Shown here: positions 25,084-32,715 of the stretch, piece after piece
Layout of the letters: each line of letters opens with the position of its first letter
Numbering within the stretch: position 1 is the stretch's first letter
Source: Rhodanobacter thiooxydans
Lineage (GTDB): Bacteria; Pseudomonadota; Gammaproteobacteria; Xanthomonadales; Rhodanobacteraceae
Direction of reading: 5' to 3'
Assembly (NCBI RefSeq): GCF_021545845.1
Contig: NZ_CP088923.1
Location: 3,038,001 to 3,102,000 of the forward strand
DNA: 64,000 nt
Notes under the pieces: generated by a model
What the model saw: only the letters and a program-made list of their open reading frames with translations
The model's database searches: none
Told to the model about the DNA's origin: nothing
Made by a program: the position numbers and the translations under genes

Positions 25084-25962
25084 ATGACCTCACTTCGCTA
25101 CCTGCATCTGGACGTCTTTACCGCCACCCAGGGCGGCGGCAACCACCTCGGCGTGGTACTCGGCGCGGACCGCTGGAGCGCCGCGGCGATGCAGCGCTTC
25201 GCGCGCTGGACGGCGTTGGTCGAGACCACCTTCCTGCTGCCGCCGACCGATCCGCGCGCCAGCTACCGCGTGCGCATCTTCACCCCGCACAAGGAGATTC
25301 CGTTCGCCGGCCACCCCAGCATCGGCAGCGCGCACGCCGCGCTCACCTGCGGCCTGGCCGAGCCGCGCGACGGCCTGCTGTGGCAGGAATGCGGTGCCGG
25401 CGTGCTGCCGATCCGCGTACTGGGCAACGGCGCCGGGCGCGAACTGCTGCTGCAGTCGCCCGGCGAGCGTGTACTGGATACCGGCCACGACGCCCACCCG
25501 CGGCTGGCGGCCACGCTGGCCGGCATCAAAGCGGGCGTGCTGCCGCCGGCGCTGGTCGACGGCGGCCGCCGCTGGTGGCTGGCCGAGCTGGCCGACGAAG
25601 CCAGCCTGCGCGCGTGGCAACCCGACCATGCGGCGATCGCCGCACTGGCCCACGCCAGCGACAGCATGGGCCTGTGCGCGTTCGCACGAAGCCGTCAGCC
25701 TGATTACCAGTTGGCAGTACGCGCATTCCCGGCGGGTGTGGGCATCGTCGAGGACCCCGCCTCCGGCGCCGCCAACGGTCTGATCGCCGCGTATATCGCC
25801 CATGCCGAACCGCACGGCCCGCTGGCCCGCGGCTACAAGGTCAGCCAGGGCCGCGAGATCGGCCACGACGCACAACTGATCGTGCACATCGACGACAACG
25901 CGATCTGGGTCGGCGGACGCAGCCATACGGTGATCGACGGCTCGCTGGCCTGGCAACCATAG
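25084..25962 (+). CDS. PhzF-family isomerase
   Basis: A 292-aa protein with two hotdog-like PhzF/diaminopimelate-epimerase-type domains. The catalytic Glu lies in ALVETTFLLPP near 44-54, the family phosphate/substrate loop in FTPHKEIPFAGHPSIGSAHA near 64-83, and the C-terminal loop in VEDPASGAANG near 224-234. True PhzF isomerises a phenazine precursor, but no phenazine genes are nearby, so this is a PhzF-like isomerase of unknown substrate. It is divergent from the rhomboid gene. TATCAT near 25037 could be its -10. Confidence 0.9.
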   Translation: MTSLRYLHLDVFTATQGGGNHLGVVLGADRWSAAAMQRFARWTALVETTFLLPPTDPRASYRVRIFTPHKEIPFAGHPSIGSAHAALTCGLAEPRDGLLWQECGAGVLPIRVLGNGAGRELLLQSPGERVLDTGHDAHPRLAATLAGIKAGVLPPALVDGGRRWWLAELADEASLRAWQPDHAAIAALAHASDSMGLCAFARSRQPDYQLAVRAFPAGVGIVEDPASGAANGLIAAYIAHAEPHGPLARGYKVSQGREIGHDAQLIVHIDDNAIWVGGRSHTVIDGSLAWQP

Positions 25963-25994
25963 CGCCACCGCCCGCCGCTCTGGGTCAGGCAGAA

Positions 25995-26018
25995 GCCGGC
26001 GGGCAATGCCCTCCCTAC
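25995..26018. repeat. GCCGGCGGGCA...TAC dispersed palindrome
   Basis: A single unit of the family seen at 7945-8013, 28636 and 37615, degenerate in one arm (CCCTCCCTAC). It lies between the PhzF-like gene and the convergent dehydrogenase. Confidence 0.55.
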
Positions 26019-26043
26019 GAAACCACACGATCCAGATGCAGGG

Positions 26044-26928
26044 TCATTCGCGTTCGTCCAGATGTGCCCGGCGCGCGGCGACCAGCGCCAGCGCCGACCA
26101 GTCCAGTTCCGCATCGCCGGCAGCCAGCGCCTCCAGCATGGCGTCGCGCAGCACGCCGGCGAACGGCAGCGGTACGCGCTGCGCCTCCCCCGCTGCCAGC
26201 GCCAGCCCCACATCCTTGTAGCCCAGCGGCAATGCGAACCCGGCCGGCTTGAAGCGCTGCTCGGCGATCAGCTTGCCGTAGCCCTGATAGGCTGGCGCAG
26301 CGAACAGGGTACTGGTCATCACGTCGAGAAACTCCGCCGCGCTGACGCCGTGGGCGCGGGTCAGCGTGGTGGCTTCAGCCATGCTCTCGATCGCGGCGGC
26401 CAGCATGAAGTTGCCGGCGATCTTCGCCACGTTCGCGCGCTCCGGCGCCTCGCCCATTGGCCACAGTTTGCTGCCCATCGCCTCCAGCAAGGGCCGTACG
26501 CGTTCGATGGCGGCAGGCTTGCCGGCCACCAGGATGTTGAGCTTCGCCGCGGCGGCCAGGTCCGGGCGCCCGAACACCGGCGCGGCGACGTACTCCAGCC
26601 CGCGCCTGCCGTGTTGCGCGGCCAGCTCCTGCGCCAGTGCCACCGAGATGGTGGCGTGGTTGACGTGCACGGTGCCGCGATCCATCGCATCGAGCACACC
26701 GCCCTCAAGGAACACTTCGCGTACCGCCTGGTCGTTCGCCAGCATGCTGCACAGCACTTCGCCCTGCACGGCGCGGTCGGCCGTCTTCACCACCTTTGCG
26801 CCCAGCGAGGCCAGCGGCTCGGTGGCTGCCGCCGAGCGGTTCCACACCGTCAGCGTGTGGCCGGCCGCCAGCAGGTTGCTGGCCATCGCACTGCCCATCG
26901 CGCCGAGGCCGATGAATCCGACTTCCAT
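26044..26928 (-). CDS. NAD(P)-dependent beta-hydroxyacid dehydrogenase-like oxidoreductase
   Basis: A 294-aa member of the 6-phosphogluconate dehydrogenase superfamily (tartronate semialdehyde/3-hydroxyisobutyrate reductase-like). The N-terminal Rossmann motif is VGFIGLGAMGSAMASNL (3-19). The substrate-binding segment VNHATISVALAQELA lies near 109-123. The catalytic Lys and Asn are in KIAGNFMLAAAIESMAEA near 170-187. GAGGA sits seven bases before the ATG. The exact substrate is uncertain; succinic-semialdehyde/glyoxylate reductases share this layout. It is tandem with the truncated flavoprotein at 27002. Confidence 0.88.
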   Translation of the reverse strand: MEVGFIGLGAMGSAMASNLLAAGHTLTVWNRSAAATEPLASLGAKVVKTADRAVQGEVLCSMLANDQAVREVFLEGGVLDAMDRGTVHVNHATISVALAQELAAQHGRRGLEYVAAPVFGRPDLAAAAKLNILVAGKPAAIERVRPLLEAMGSKLWPMGEAPERANVAKIAGNFMLAAAIESMAEATTLTRAHGVSAAEFLDVMTSTLFAAPAYQGYGKLIAEQRFKPAGFALPLGYKDVGLALAAGEAQRVPLPFAGVLRDAMLEALAAGDAELDWSALALVAARRAHLDERE

Positions 26929-27001
26929 GCAGGTGTCCTCATGCCGAAACCGGCGCCCAGTGAAACACGCGCGATATTCAGTCCGCGCGAAATCCGCCAT
27001 A

Positions 27002-27905
27002 TCACGCCACTGTTCCCGCCGCCTGCCCCGAGGCCCGCGCCCACTGGAAGTTGTAGCCGCCGAGCCAGCCGGTGACGTCGACCACCTCGCCGATGAAATA
27101 CAGCCCCGGCACCCGCTTCGACTGCATGGTGCTGGAGGACAGCTCGTCGGTATCGACCCCGCCCAGGGTGACCTCGGCGGTGCGATAGCCCTCGGTGCCG
27201 CTGGCGGTGATCGGCCAGGCGCTGAGCTGCGTGCCGAGCTGCACCAGCTCGGCTTCGCGGTACTGACGCATCGGCCGATTGCCAAGCCACTGCTCGCACA
27301 GGCGTTGCGCCAGGCGCTTCGGCAGCACCTCGCCGAGCACGGTCTTCAGTTCCGCCAGCGGCCGTGCGGTGCATTGTTCGACCAGGTACGCGCCGATGTC
27401 GAGGTCCGGCAGCAGATCGATGCGCAGGTCGTCGCTCGGCTGCCAGTACGAGGAAATCTGCAGGATCGCCGGTCCGCTGAGGCCACGATGGGTGAACAGC
27501 AGGCCGGCGCGAAAGCCCTGCTTGCCGACCCGCGCCTCCACCGCAGGCAGCGCCACGCCGGCGAGGTCCTGGTAATGCTCCTGGTGTTTGCCGCTCAAGG
27601 TCAGCGGCACCAGTCCCGCGCGCGTGGGCAGCACGGCGTGGCCGAACTGGCGCGCCAGTTCGTAGCCGAAGCCGCTGGCGCCCATGCTGGGGATCGACAG
27701 GCCACCCGAGGCGACCACCAGCGACTCGGCATGCACCTCGCCGCGCGCGGTGAGCACGTTGAAGCCTTCCGGCGTCCTGCGCACACGCTGCACGCCGCAA
27801 CTCGCCTCCACCGTCACGCCGGCCGCAGCGCACTCGTCCAGCAGCATGCGCACGATCTGCTTGGACGAGTCGTCGCAGAACAGCTGGCCCAGTCCATGGC
27901 CACGC
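27002..27905 (-). pseudogene. 5'-truncated BaiN/YhiN (HI0933) flavoprotein
   Basis: The remaining frame covers the C-terminal 300 or so residues of the roughly 390-residue HI0933/YhiN family. It begins abruptly at GLGQLFCDDSSKQIVRML and continues through VASGGLSIPSMGASGFGYELA, LFTHRGLSGPAILQISSYWQ, GTEGYRTAEVTLGGVDTDELSS and GLYFIGEVVDVTGWLGGYNFQ (the FAD-contact end). The first 90 or so residues, with the GxGxxG FAD-binding fold, are missing. In their place, from about 27906, are two CCGGC palindromes flanking a short element (27918-28022). An ATG upstream at 28051 keeps the frame open but encodes unrelated residues. The truncated protein should not bind FAD normally. Confidence 0.8.
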
Positions 27906-27917
27906 CATTGCGCTTTT

Positions 27918-28022
27918 GTTCGCCATCCCGGCGAAGGCCGGAGGCGCTTTACAACAGCGCAGCTGGTCATCCAGTGCCTCGCAACCGGTACAGGCACTGG
28001 GTCCCGGCTTTCGCCGGAATAA
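27918..28022. repeat. Palindrome-bounded short element at the baiN breakpoint
   Basis: CCGGC-GAAG-GCCGG at 27928-27941 and CCGGC-TTTC-GCCGG at 28004-28017 bracket about 60 bases containing a CAGTGCC/GGCACTG stem (27972-27999). The outer palindromes match the REP family near htpG. The unit sits exactly where the flavoprotein homology ends, next to yajQ, and looks like a NEMIS/MITE-scale element or a deletion scar. Confidence 0.6.
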
Positions 28023-28107
28023 AGGAAATGAAGGAAATGAAGGTCGTGCATTATCGCCCAGCCGCATCGCTTACACTCCGTTCTTCAGCTACCAGCGAGC
28101 CGCCGCC

Positions 28108-28590
28108 ATGCCTTCCTTTGACGTGATTTCCGAAGTCGACAAGCACGAGCTGACCAACGCGGTCGACCAGGCCAACCGCGAACTGGGCAACCGCTTCGAC
28201 TTCAAGGGCGTGGACGCGAGTTACGTGCTGGACGACGGCGTGATCACCCAGAGCGCACCCAGCGAATTCCAGCTGCAGCAGATGCTGGACATCCTGCGCG
28301 GACGGCTGACCGCGCGGAAGATCGACATCCGCGCGCTCGACGCGGGTGAGCCGGAAACCAACCTGGGTGGCTCGCGGCAGAAGATTACGGTCAAGCAGGG
28401 TATCGAGCAGCCGATCGCCAAGAAACTGGTGGCCGAACTGAAGGCGGCCAAGCTCAAGGTCGAGGCGCAGATCAACGGCGACAAGCTGCGCGTCAGCGGC
28501 AAGAAGCGCGACGACCTGCAACTGGCGATGGCCGTGCTGCGCAAGTCCGACGTGGAACTGCCGCTGCAGTTCGACAACTTCCGGGATTGA
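28108..28590 (+). CDS. yajQ: YajQ family nucleotide/c-di-GMP-binding protein
   Basis: A 160-aa cytosolic protein with two ferredoxin-like domains. It shows the family start MPSFDVISEVDKHELTNAVDQANRE, the RFDFKGVDAS block near 29-38, and the C-terminal VSGKKRDDLQLAMAVLRKSD near 130-149. In Xanthomonas the homologue (XC_3703) binds cyclic di-GMP and affects virulence gene expression; it can also bind nucleotides or tRNA. A TACACT hexamer near 28072 is a possible -10, right beside the repeat element. Confidence 0.94.
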   Translation: MPSFDVISEVDKHELTNAVDQANRELGNRFDFKGVDASYVLDDGVITQSAPSEFQLQQMLDILRGRLTARKIDIRALDAGEPETNLGGSRQKITVKQGIEQPIAKKLVAELKAAKLKVEAQINGDKLRVSGKKRDDLQLAMAVLRKSDVELPLQFDNFRD

Positions 28591-28635
28591 GCCGGAATTC
28601 GGGATACGGGCAAGCGTCACGCGTGCGCGAACCGC

Positions 28636-28660
28636 GTAGGGCGGGCACCGCCCGCCGGCT
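28636..28660. repeat. GTAGGGCGGGCACCGCCCGCC unit
   Basis: A single copy of the GTAGGGCGGGCA palindrome family, 45 bases after yajQ and about 40 bases before the larger GTAGGAGC repeat. Confidence 0.6.
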
Positions 28661-28697
28661 CTTGCCTTGCGACATTGCGACAAACTGATCCTTCGCC

Positions 28698-28765
28698 GTA
28701 GGAGCCCGCTGGCGGGCGATGCTCTTCGATACAACGAAAGGCATCGCCCGCCAGCGGGCTCCTAC
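28698..28765. repeat. GTAGGAGC-type element with 25-bp perfect inverted repeats
   Basis: Arms at 28698-28722 and 28741-28765 are perfect reverse complements beginning GTAGGAGCCCGC. They are separated by 18 bases. The element lies between yajQ and the convergent nrsF-type gene and could terminate both. A second member occurs at 31963-32075 and a variant at 48076-48161. Confidence 0.75.
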
Positions 28766-28780
28766 GGGCAGCGGCGGGAT

Positions 28781-29452
28781 CTACGCTTTCGACAGCAATC
28801 GCCCGCCCATCGCGGCGTTGACGGCCACCACCACCGCCACCGCCAGCGCATGCGTCAGCAGGTCGGTAGCGGCCGAATCGTAGGCGTGGCAGATCTCCAG
28901 CAGGCTGGCCGAGGCAGCCGCGCTGGCCAGCCCGATCAGCACGGCCGTGAGCACCGGCCGCAGCGGGCAGGCACGGCGCAGCAGCACGATCAATAGCGCC
29001 GACAGCGGAATCGAGAAGCCGATGATGAAGAGCAGGCAGTCGGCACTCTGATGCAGGCCGGCAATCTGCGTCCCCGGCGCGATCCACGTGCGCAGGCAGC
29101 CGAGGCCGCTGGCGCCGATCCACAGCAGGGCACCGGGCAGCGGCAGCCATGCCCACGCCGCCCGCCGCCCGGGCACGCCCAGCGCGAATGCGGCCCACGC
29201 CGCGGTGACCGCAGTGATCGCCGCGCCGACGCCGGCCCAGGCCAGGTCCGGCGTGGCGGCCCAGCGCCGCAGCATCGGGCCTGCGCCGTAGTGCAACAGC
29301 AAGCCGGCCGCCAGCGCAGCCACCAACAGCAGCCAGCCGACGGTGCGCAGCCATGGCGGCAACAGCCGCCGCACCGGCACCAGCCCGGTACCGAGACGGT
29401 CGATCAGCGCCTCATGGGATGACGGCTCGGGCATCACGTCAGGGTTCTCCAT
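28781..29452 (-). CDS. NrsF-type (DUF1109) anti-sigma factor, membrane protein
   Basis: A 223-aa inner-membrane protein with six predicted transmembrane segments and a short cytoplasmic N-terminus (ALIDRLGTGLVPVRRLLPP) that should bind the sigma factor. The length and layout match NrsF (DUF1109), which in Caulobacter holds SigF at the membrane through periplasmic/membrane cysteines until chromate, cadmium or hypochlorite-type stress. Cysteines in GLGCLRTW, SADCLLF, RRACPLRP and LLEICHAYDS could sense oxidants. The start overlaps the sigma factor stop by 14 bases, so the two are translationally coupled. Confidence 0.85.
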   Translation of the reverse strand: MENPDVMPEPSSHEALIDRLGTGLVPVRRLLPPWLRTVGWLLLVAALAAGLLLHYGAGPMLRRWAATPDLAWAGVGAAITAVTAAWAAFALGVPGRRAAWAWLPLPGALLWIGASGLGCLRTWIAPGTQIAGLHQSADCLLFIIGFSIPLSALLIVLLRRACPLRPVLTAVLIGLASAAASASLLEICHAYDSAATDLLTHALAVAVVVAVNAAMGGRLLSKA

Positions 29453-30104
29453 GGAAACGTTCGCGCAGCGCTTTCAGCGCGCGATGCAGGTTCACTTTCA
29501 GCGCACCGGCGTTACGTCCGGTCAGCTCAGCCGCCTCGCTGAGCGAGCGCTCGCGCAGGCCCAGCTGTTCCACCGCCTCGCGCTGGCCCGGCGGCAGTTC
29601 GGCGATCGCCTCGTGCAGGCGCTGCGCGCGCTGGCTGCTCTCGGCAGCGGCACTGGCGTCGTCGCCGTCCGGGCACCGATCGAGCGCGTAGTCGTCGTGC
29701 AGTTCGCGGCTGTCGCGACGGCCACGGCGGCGCAGCGCGTCGATCGCGCGGCGGGTGGCGATCGCGCTTAGCCACGCATCGTACGAACGGGCCGGGTCGT
29801 AGGTATGGCGCACGCGGTGCACGGTGATCAGGGTCTCCTGCACCACGTCGTCCAGGCTGTCCGGCGCCACGCCCTGGCGTCGCGCGACGGCGCGGATCAG
29901 CGCCACCGAATCGGCCAGCAGTTTCTCGTAGGCACGCCGGTCGCCGGCCTGCGCCGCGGCCATCCACGCTGCCCGGCGCCGGTCGGGCGATGCGCTGTCG
30001 TTCACCGTGGCGACATCGGCTGGCATGCTCTGCTCGAGACTCGCCCGCAGGGAAAGTCCACTATCTAGACCCATGCCGGCGGTGGCGGTCAAGGCTTGCG
30101 ACAT
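29439..30104 (-). CDS. ECF sigma factor of the NrsF-linked SigF type
   Basis: A 221-aa extracytoplasmic-function sigma factor. Region 2 spans AYEKLLADSVALIRAVARRQG...DVVQETLITVHRVRHTYDPARSYDAWLSAIATRRAIDALRRR near 75-140 in parts. Region 4 has LPPGQREAVEQL, SLSEAAELTGRNAGALKVNLHRALKALR near 175-215. GGAG lies seven bases before the ATG at 30104; internal ATGs at 30074 and 30026 are possible. It is coupled to the downstream anti-sigma gene. Its own promoter and that of the divergent dipZ share GTAAC-N16-CGAA elements, implying autoregulation. Confidence 0.9.
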   Translation of the reverse strand: MSQALTATAGMGLDSGLSLRASLEQSMPADVATVNDSASPDRRRAAWMAAAQAGDRRAYEKLLADSVALIRAVARRQGVAPDSLDDVVQETLITVHRVRHTYDPARSYDAWLSAIATRRAIDALRRRGRRDSRELHDDYALDRCPDGDDASAAAESSQRAQRLHEAIAELPPGQREAVEQLGLRERSLSEAAELTGRNAGALKVNLHRALKALRERFHGEP

Positions 30105-30136
30105 GCTTCGCTCCACGGCGGAACGCCTGTGGGGTA

Positions 30137-30162
30137 TTCGCCGCATCCGGCCACGGCGTTAC
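30137..30162 (-). promoter_or_regulatory. ECF-type promoter of the sigma/anti-sigma operon
   Basis: On the minus strand GTAACG (30162-30157), a 16-base spacer and CGAA (30140-30137) match the SigF promoter pattern described for Caulobacter (GTAACC-N16-CGAA) with one change in the -35. The predicted RNA start is about 26 bases before the ATG at 30104. Confidence 0.65.
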
Positions 30163-30175
30163 TCCGTACCTGCAG

Positions 30176-30201
30176 GTAACCGCCGTCGGCACGCCGGCGA
30201 A
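30176..30201 (+). promoter_or_regulatory. ECF-type promoter of dipZ
   Basis: GTAACC (30176-30181), a 16-base spacer and CGAA (30198-30201) give a full match to the SigF-type consensus as I recall it. The ATG of dipZ is 30 bases downstream. It is divergent from, and only 13 bases away from, the sigma operon promoter. Confidence 0.7.
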
Positions 30202-30231
30202 TAACCAGACAAGCTCCCGCGGATACCTCCC

Positions 30232-31953
30232 ATGCTCGTGTTGATCCTCGCTTACCTCGGCGGCGTACTGACCATCCTCAGCCCGTGCATCCTGCCGGTG
30301 CTGCCATTCGTGTTCGCCCGCTCCGACCGGCCGTTCATGCGCAACGGTTTCCCGATGCTGCTGGGCATGGCGATCACCTTCGCCGCGGTCGCCACGCTGG
30401 CCGCGCTGGGCGGCAGCTGGGCGGTGCACGCGAACCAGTACGGCCGCTGGGTGGCGATGGCGGTGCTGGCCGTCCTCGGCCTCACCCTGCTGTCGACCCG
30501 GCTGGCCGAATGGATCACGCGGCCATTCGTGGCGCTGGGCAACCGGCTGTCGCAGCGTTCGGCCGCCGATGGCGACTCGATCTGGGGATCGGCCGGCCTC
30601 GGCGTGGCCACCGGCCTGCTATGGGCGCCGTGCGCGGGGCCGATCCTGGGCCTGCTGCTGACCGGTGCGGCGCTGAACGGCGCCAGCGTGCAGACCACCC
30701 TGCTGCTGCTCATCTACGCCGCCGGCGCGGCCACGTCGTTGGGCCTGGCACTGCTGATCGGCGGCCAGGTATTCGCGCTGATGAAGCGCTCGCTCGGCGC
30801 CGGCGAATGGGTGCGCCGCGCGCTCGGCGTGCTGGTGCTCGGTGGCGTCGCCGCGATCGCGCTGGGTCTGGATACCGGCGTGCTCACCCGCGTCTCGCTG
30901 GCCAGCACCGGCGGCATCGAGCAGAAGCTGATCAACGCCGTACGCCCGGCGCCCGCGCCGCGGCCGGCGCCGAAAGCCGGCGAGCCGCTGCCGGTGGAAG
31001 GCACGTTCCCGTCGCTGGCCGGCGCTACGCAGTGGTTGAACAGCCCCCCGCTCACCGCCGAGTCGCTGCGCGGCAAGGTGGTGCTGGTCGATTTCTGGAC
31101 CTACTCCTGCATCAATTGCATCCGCGCACTGCCGTACGCACGTGGCTGGGCCGACAAGTACAAGGACCACGGCCTGGTGGTGATCGGCGTGCACGCACCG
31201 GAGTTCGCGTTCGAGAAGGACCCGGTCAACGTGGCGAAGGCGGTGAAGGACCTAGGCGTGGACTACCCCGTCGCGCTCGACAACGACTACGCGATCTGGA
31301 AAGGCTTCAACAACGAATACTGGCCGGCGCACTACTTCATCGACACGCAGGGGCAGATCCGCCACCACCACTTCGGCGAAGGCGAGTACCGGGAAAGCGA
31401 GGACGTGATCCGCCAGCTGCTGGCCGATGCCGGCCAGAACAACCTGCCCGGCGGCTACGTCAGCGACGACCATCGCGGCGTCGAAGCCGCCGCGTCGGAC
31501 GACCTGACCCGCTCGCCGGAAACCTACGTCGGCTACGCCCGCACGATGAACTTCGTCGGCGGTCGGGTGGCGCGCGATGAAACGCACGACTATCGCGCGC
31601 CCGCCTCGCTGGCCGCCAACCAGTGGTCGCTCGACGGCCGCTGGACCGTGCGCGACGAGAACGCGCAGCTGGACCGGGCCGGCGGCGCCATCGTCTACCG
31701 CTTCCGCGGCCGCGACCTGCACCTGGTGCTCGGCCCCGCCAGCGACGGCAAGCCCATCCGCTACCGCGTCAGCATCGACGGCCAGCCGCCCGGCGCCGAC
31801 CACGGCATGGACACCGACGCCGAGGGCAACGGCACGGTCACCGGCCAACGCCTGTACCAGCTGGTGCGCCAAGCCGGCGGCAGCGGCGAGCGGCTGTTCG
31901 AGATCACCTTCCTCGACCCCGGCGTGCAGGCGTACGCCTTCACCTTCGGCTGA
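30232..31953 (+). CDS. dipZ: DipZ-type thiol-disulfide reductant transporter with periplasmic thioredoxin domain
   Basis: A 573-aa three-part protein. Residues 1-220 are a CcdA/DsbD-beta-like membrane domain with SPCILPVLPFVFA near 15-27 and WAPCAGPILG near 128-137, whose Cys pair moves reducing power across the membrane. Residues 255-410 are a TlpA/thioredoxin-like periplasmic domain with the active site YSCINC near 292-297. Residues 440-573 form a beta-rich domain (YVGYARTMNF, GAIVYRFRGRDLHLVLGP) typical of DipZ C-termini. It probably feeds electrons to periplasmic repair enzymes such as the adjacent MsrB. It is driven by a sigma-factor-type promoter (30176). Confidence 0.9.
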   Translation: MLVLILAYLGGVLTILSPCILPVLPFVFARSDRPFMRNGFPMLLGMAITFAAVATLAALGGSWAVHANQYGRWVAMAVLAVLGLTLLSTRLAEWITRPFVALGNRLSQRSAADGDSIWGSAGLGVATGLLWAPCAGPILGLLLTGAALNGASVQTTLLLLIYAAGAATSLGLALLIGGQVFALMKRSLGAGEWVRRALGVLVLGGVAAIALGLDTGVLTRVSLASTGGIEQKLINAVRPAPAPRPAPKAGEPLPVEGTFPSLAGATQWLNSPPLTAESLRGKVVLVDFWTYSCINCIRALPYARGWADKYKDHGLVVIGVHAPEFAFEKDPVNVAKAVKDLGVDYPVALDNDYAIWKGFNNEYWPAHYFIDTQGQIRHHHFGEGEYRESEDVIRQLLADAGQNNLPGGYVSDDHRGVEAAASDDLTRSPETYVGYARTMNFVGGRVARDETHDYRAPASLAANQWSLDGRWTVRDENAQLDRAGGAIVYRFRGRDLHLVLGPASDGKPIRYRVSIDGQPPGADHGMDTDAEGNGTVTGQRLYQLVRQAGGSGERLFEITFLDPGVQAYAFTFG

Positions 31954-31962
31954 CCGGCTCTC

Positions 31963-32075
31963 GTAGGAGCCCGCTCGCGGGCGATGCTCTCGCGAATCCT
32001 GAATCCTGAATCCCGAATCCCGAATCCCGAATCCCGAATCCCGGTGGAAAGCATCGCCCGCGAGCGGGCTCCTAC
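31963..32075. repeat. GTAGGAGC element enclosing seven tandem heptamers
   Basis: Perfect 26-bp inverted arms at 31963-31988 and 32050-32075 enclose seven direct copies of GAATCC(C/T) from 31994 to 32042. The first two copies end in T and the last five in C. The element lies between dipZ and msrB, within their presumed operon, and could modulate readthrough. Slippage is likely to vary the heptamer number. Confidence 0.8.
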
Positions 32076-32099
32076 AAAGCAACATCCACGGAGGTTGCC

Positions 32100-32702
32100 A
32101 TGCCACGCATTGACGAAACCCTCGCGATGGACCGCCGCCGCTTCCTGCGCGCCGTACTCGGCGGCGGTGCATTGCTGGCCATCGGCGGCGGATGGCTGCT
32201 GCCGCGCCTGCTGGCGGCGGCGAACACGCCGGTCGGCAAGCCCGGCGAGGTGTTGCTGGAAATCTTCGACGACGCCGGCCGCGACCTCGGCGCGCGCCAG
32301 GTGGCGAAGCTGGTGCTCAGCGACGCGCAATGGCGGCAGCGGCTGGCGGCGGCATCGTACGAAATCATGCGCCGCGACGGCACCGAACGCGCGTTCAGCG
32401 GCGAGCACGAACGGCCCGCCGTGCCCGGCCTGTTCCGCTGCATCGCCTGCGCCACCGCGCTGTACGACGCCGCCACCGAGTTCGACTCCGGCACCGGCTG
32501 GCCCAGCTTCTGGCAGCCGATCGCCGCCCGCAACGTGATCGAGCGCCACGACAGCATGTTCGGCATGGACCGCATCGCGATCAGCTGCGCCGGCTGCGAC
32601 AGCCACCTCGGCCACGTCTTCGACGACGGCCCGCAGCCGACCGGCCTGCGCTACTGCATGAACTCGGTGGCGCTGCGTTTCGTGCCGCACACGGCGGCCT
32701 GA
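32100..32702 (+). CDS. msrB: Tat-exported methionine-(R)-sulfoxide reductase
   Basis: A 200-aa periplasmic MsrB. The N-terminus has a twin-arginine motif (MDRRRFLRAVLGGGALLA, 10-27). The MsrB domain covers about 70-198, with zinc-binding CIAC near 116-119 and CAGC near 163-166. It includes FDSGTGWPSFWQPI near 128-141, HLGHVFDDGP near 169-178 and the catalytic Cys in RYCMNSVALRF near 184-194. It repairs oxidised methionines in exported proteins, with reducing power probably from the DipZ thioredoxin domain upstream. A cytosolic MsrB would lack the Tat signal. It lies 146 bases after dipZ across a repeat. Confidence 0.92.
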   Translation: MPRIDETLAMDRRRFLRAVLGGGALLAIGGGWLLPRLLAAANTPVGKPGEVLLEIFDDAGRDLGARQVAKLVLSDAQWRQRLAAASYEIMRRDGTERAFSGEHERPAVPGLFRCIACATALYDAATEFDSGTGWPSFWQPIAARNVIERHDSMFGMDRIAISCAGCDSHLGHVFDDGPQPTGLRYCMNSVALRFVPHTAA

Positions 32703-32715
32703 CCGCGCAAGCGGC

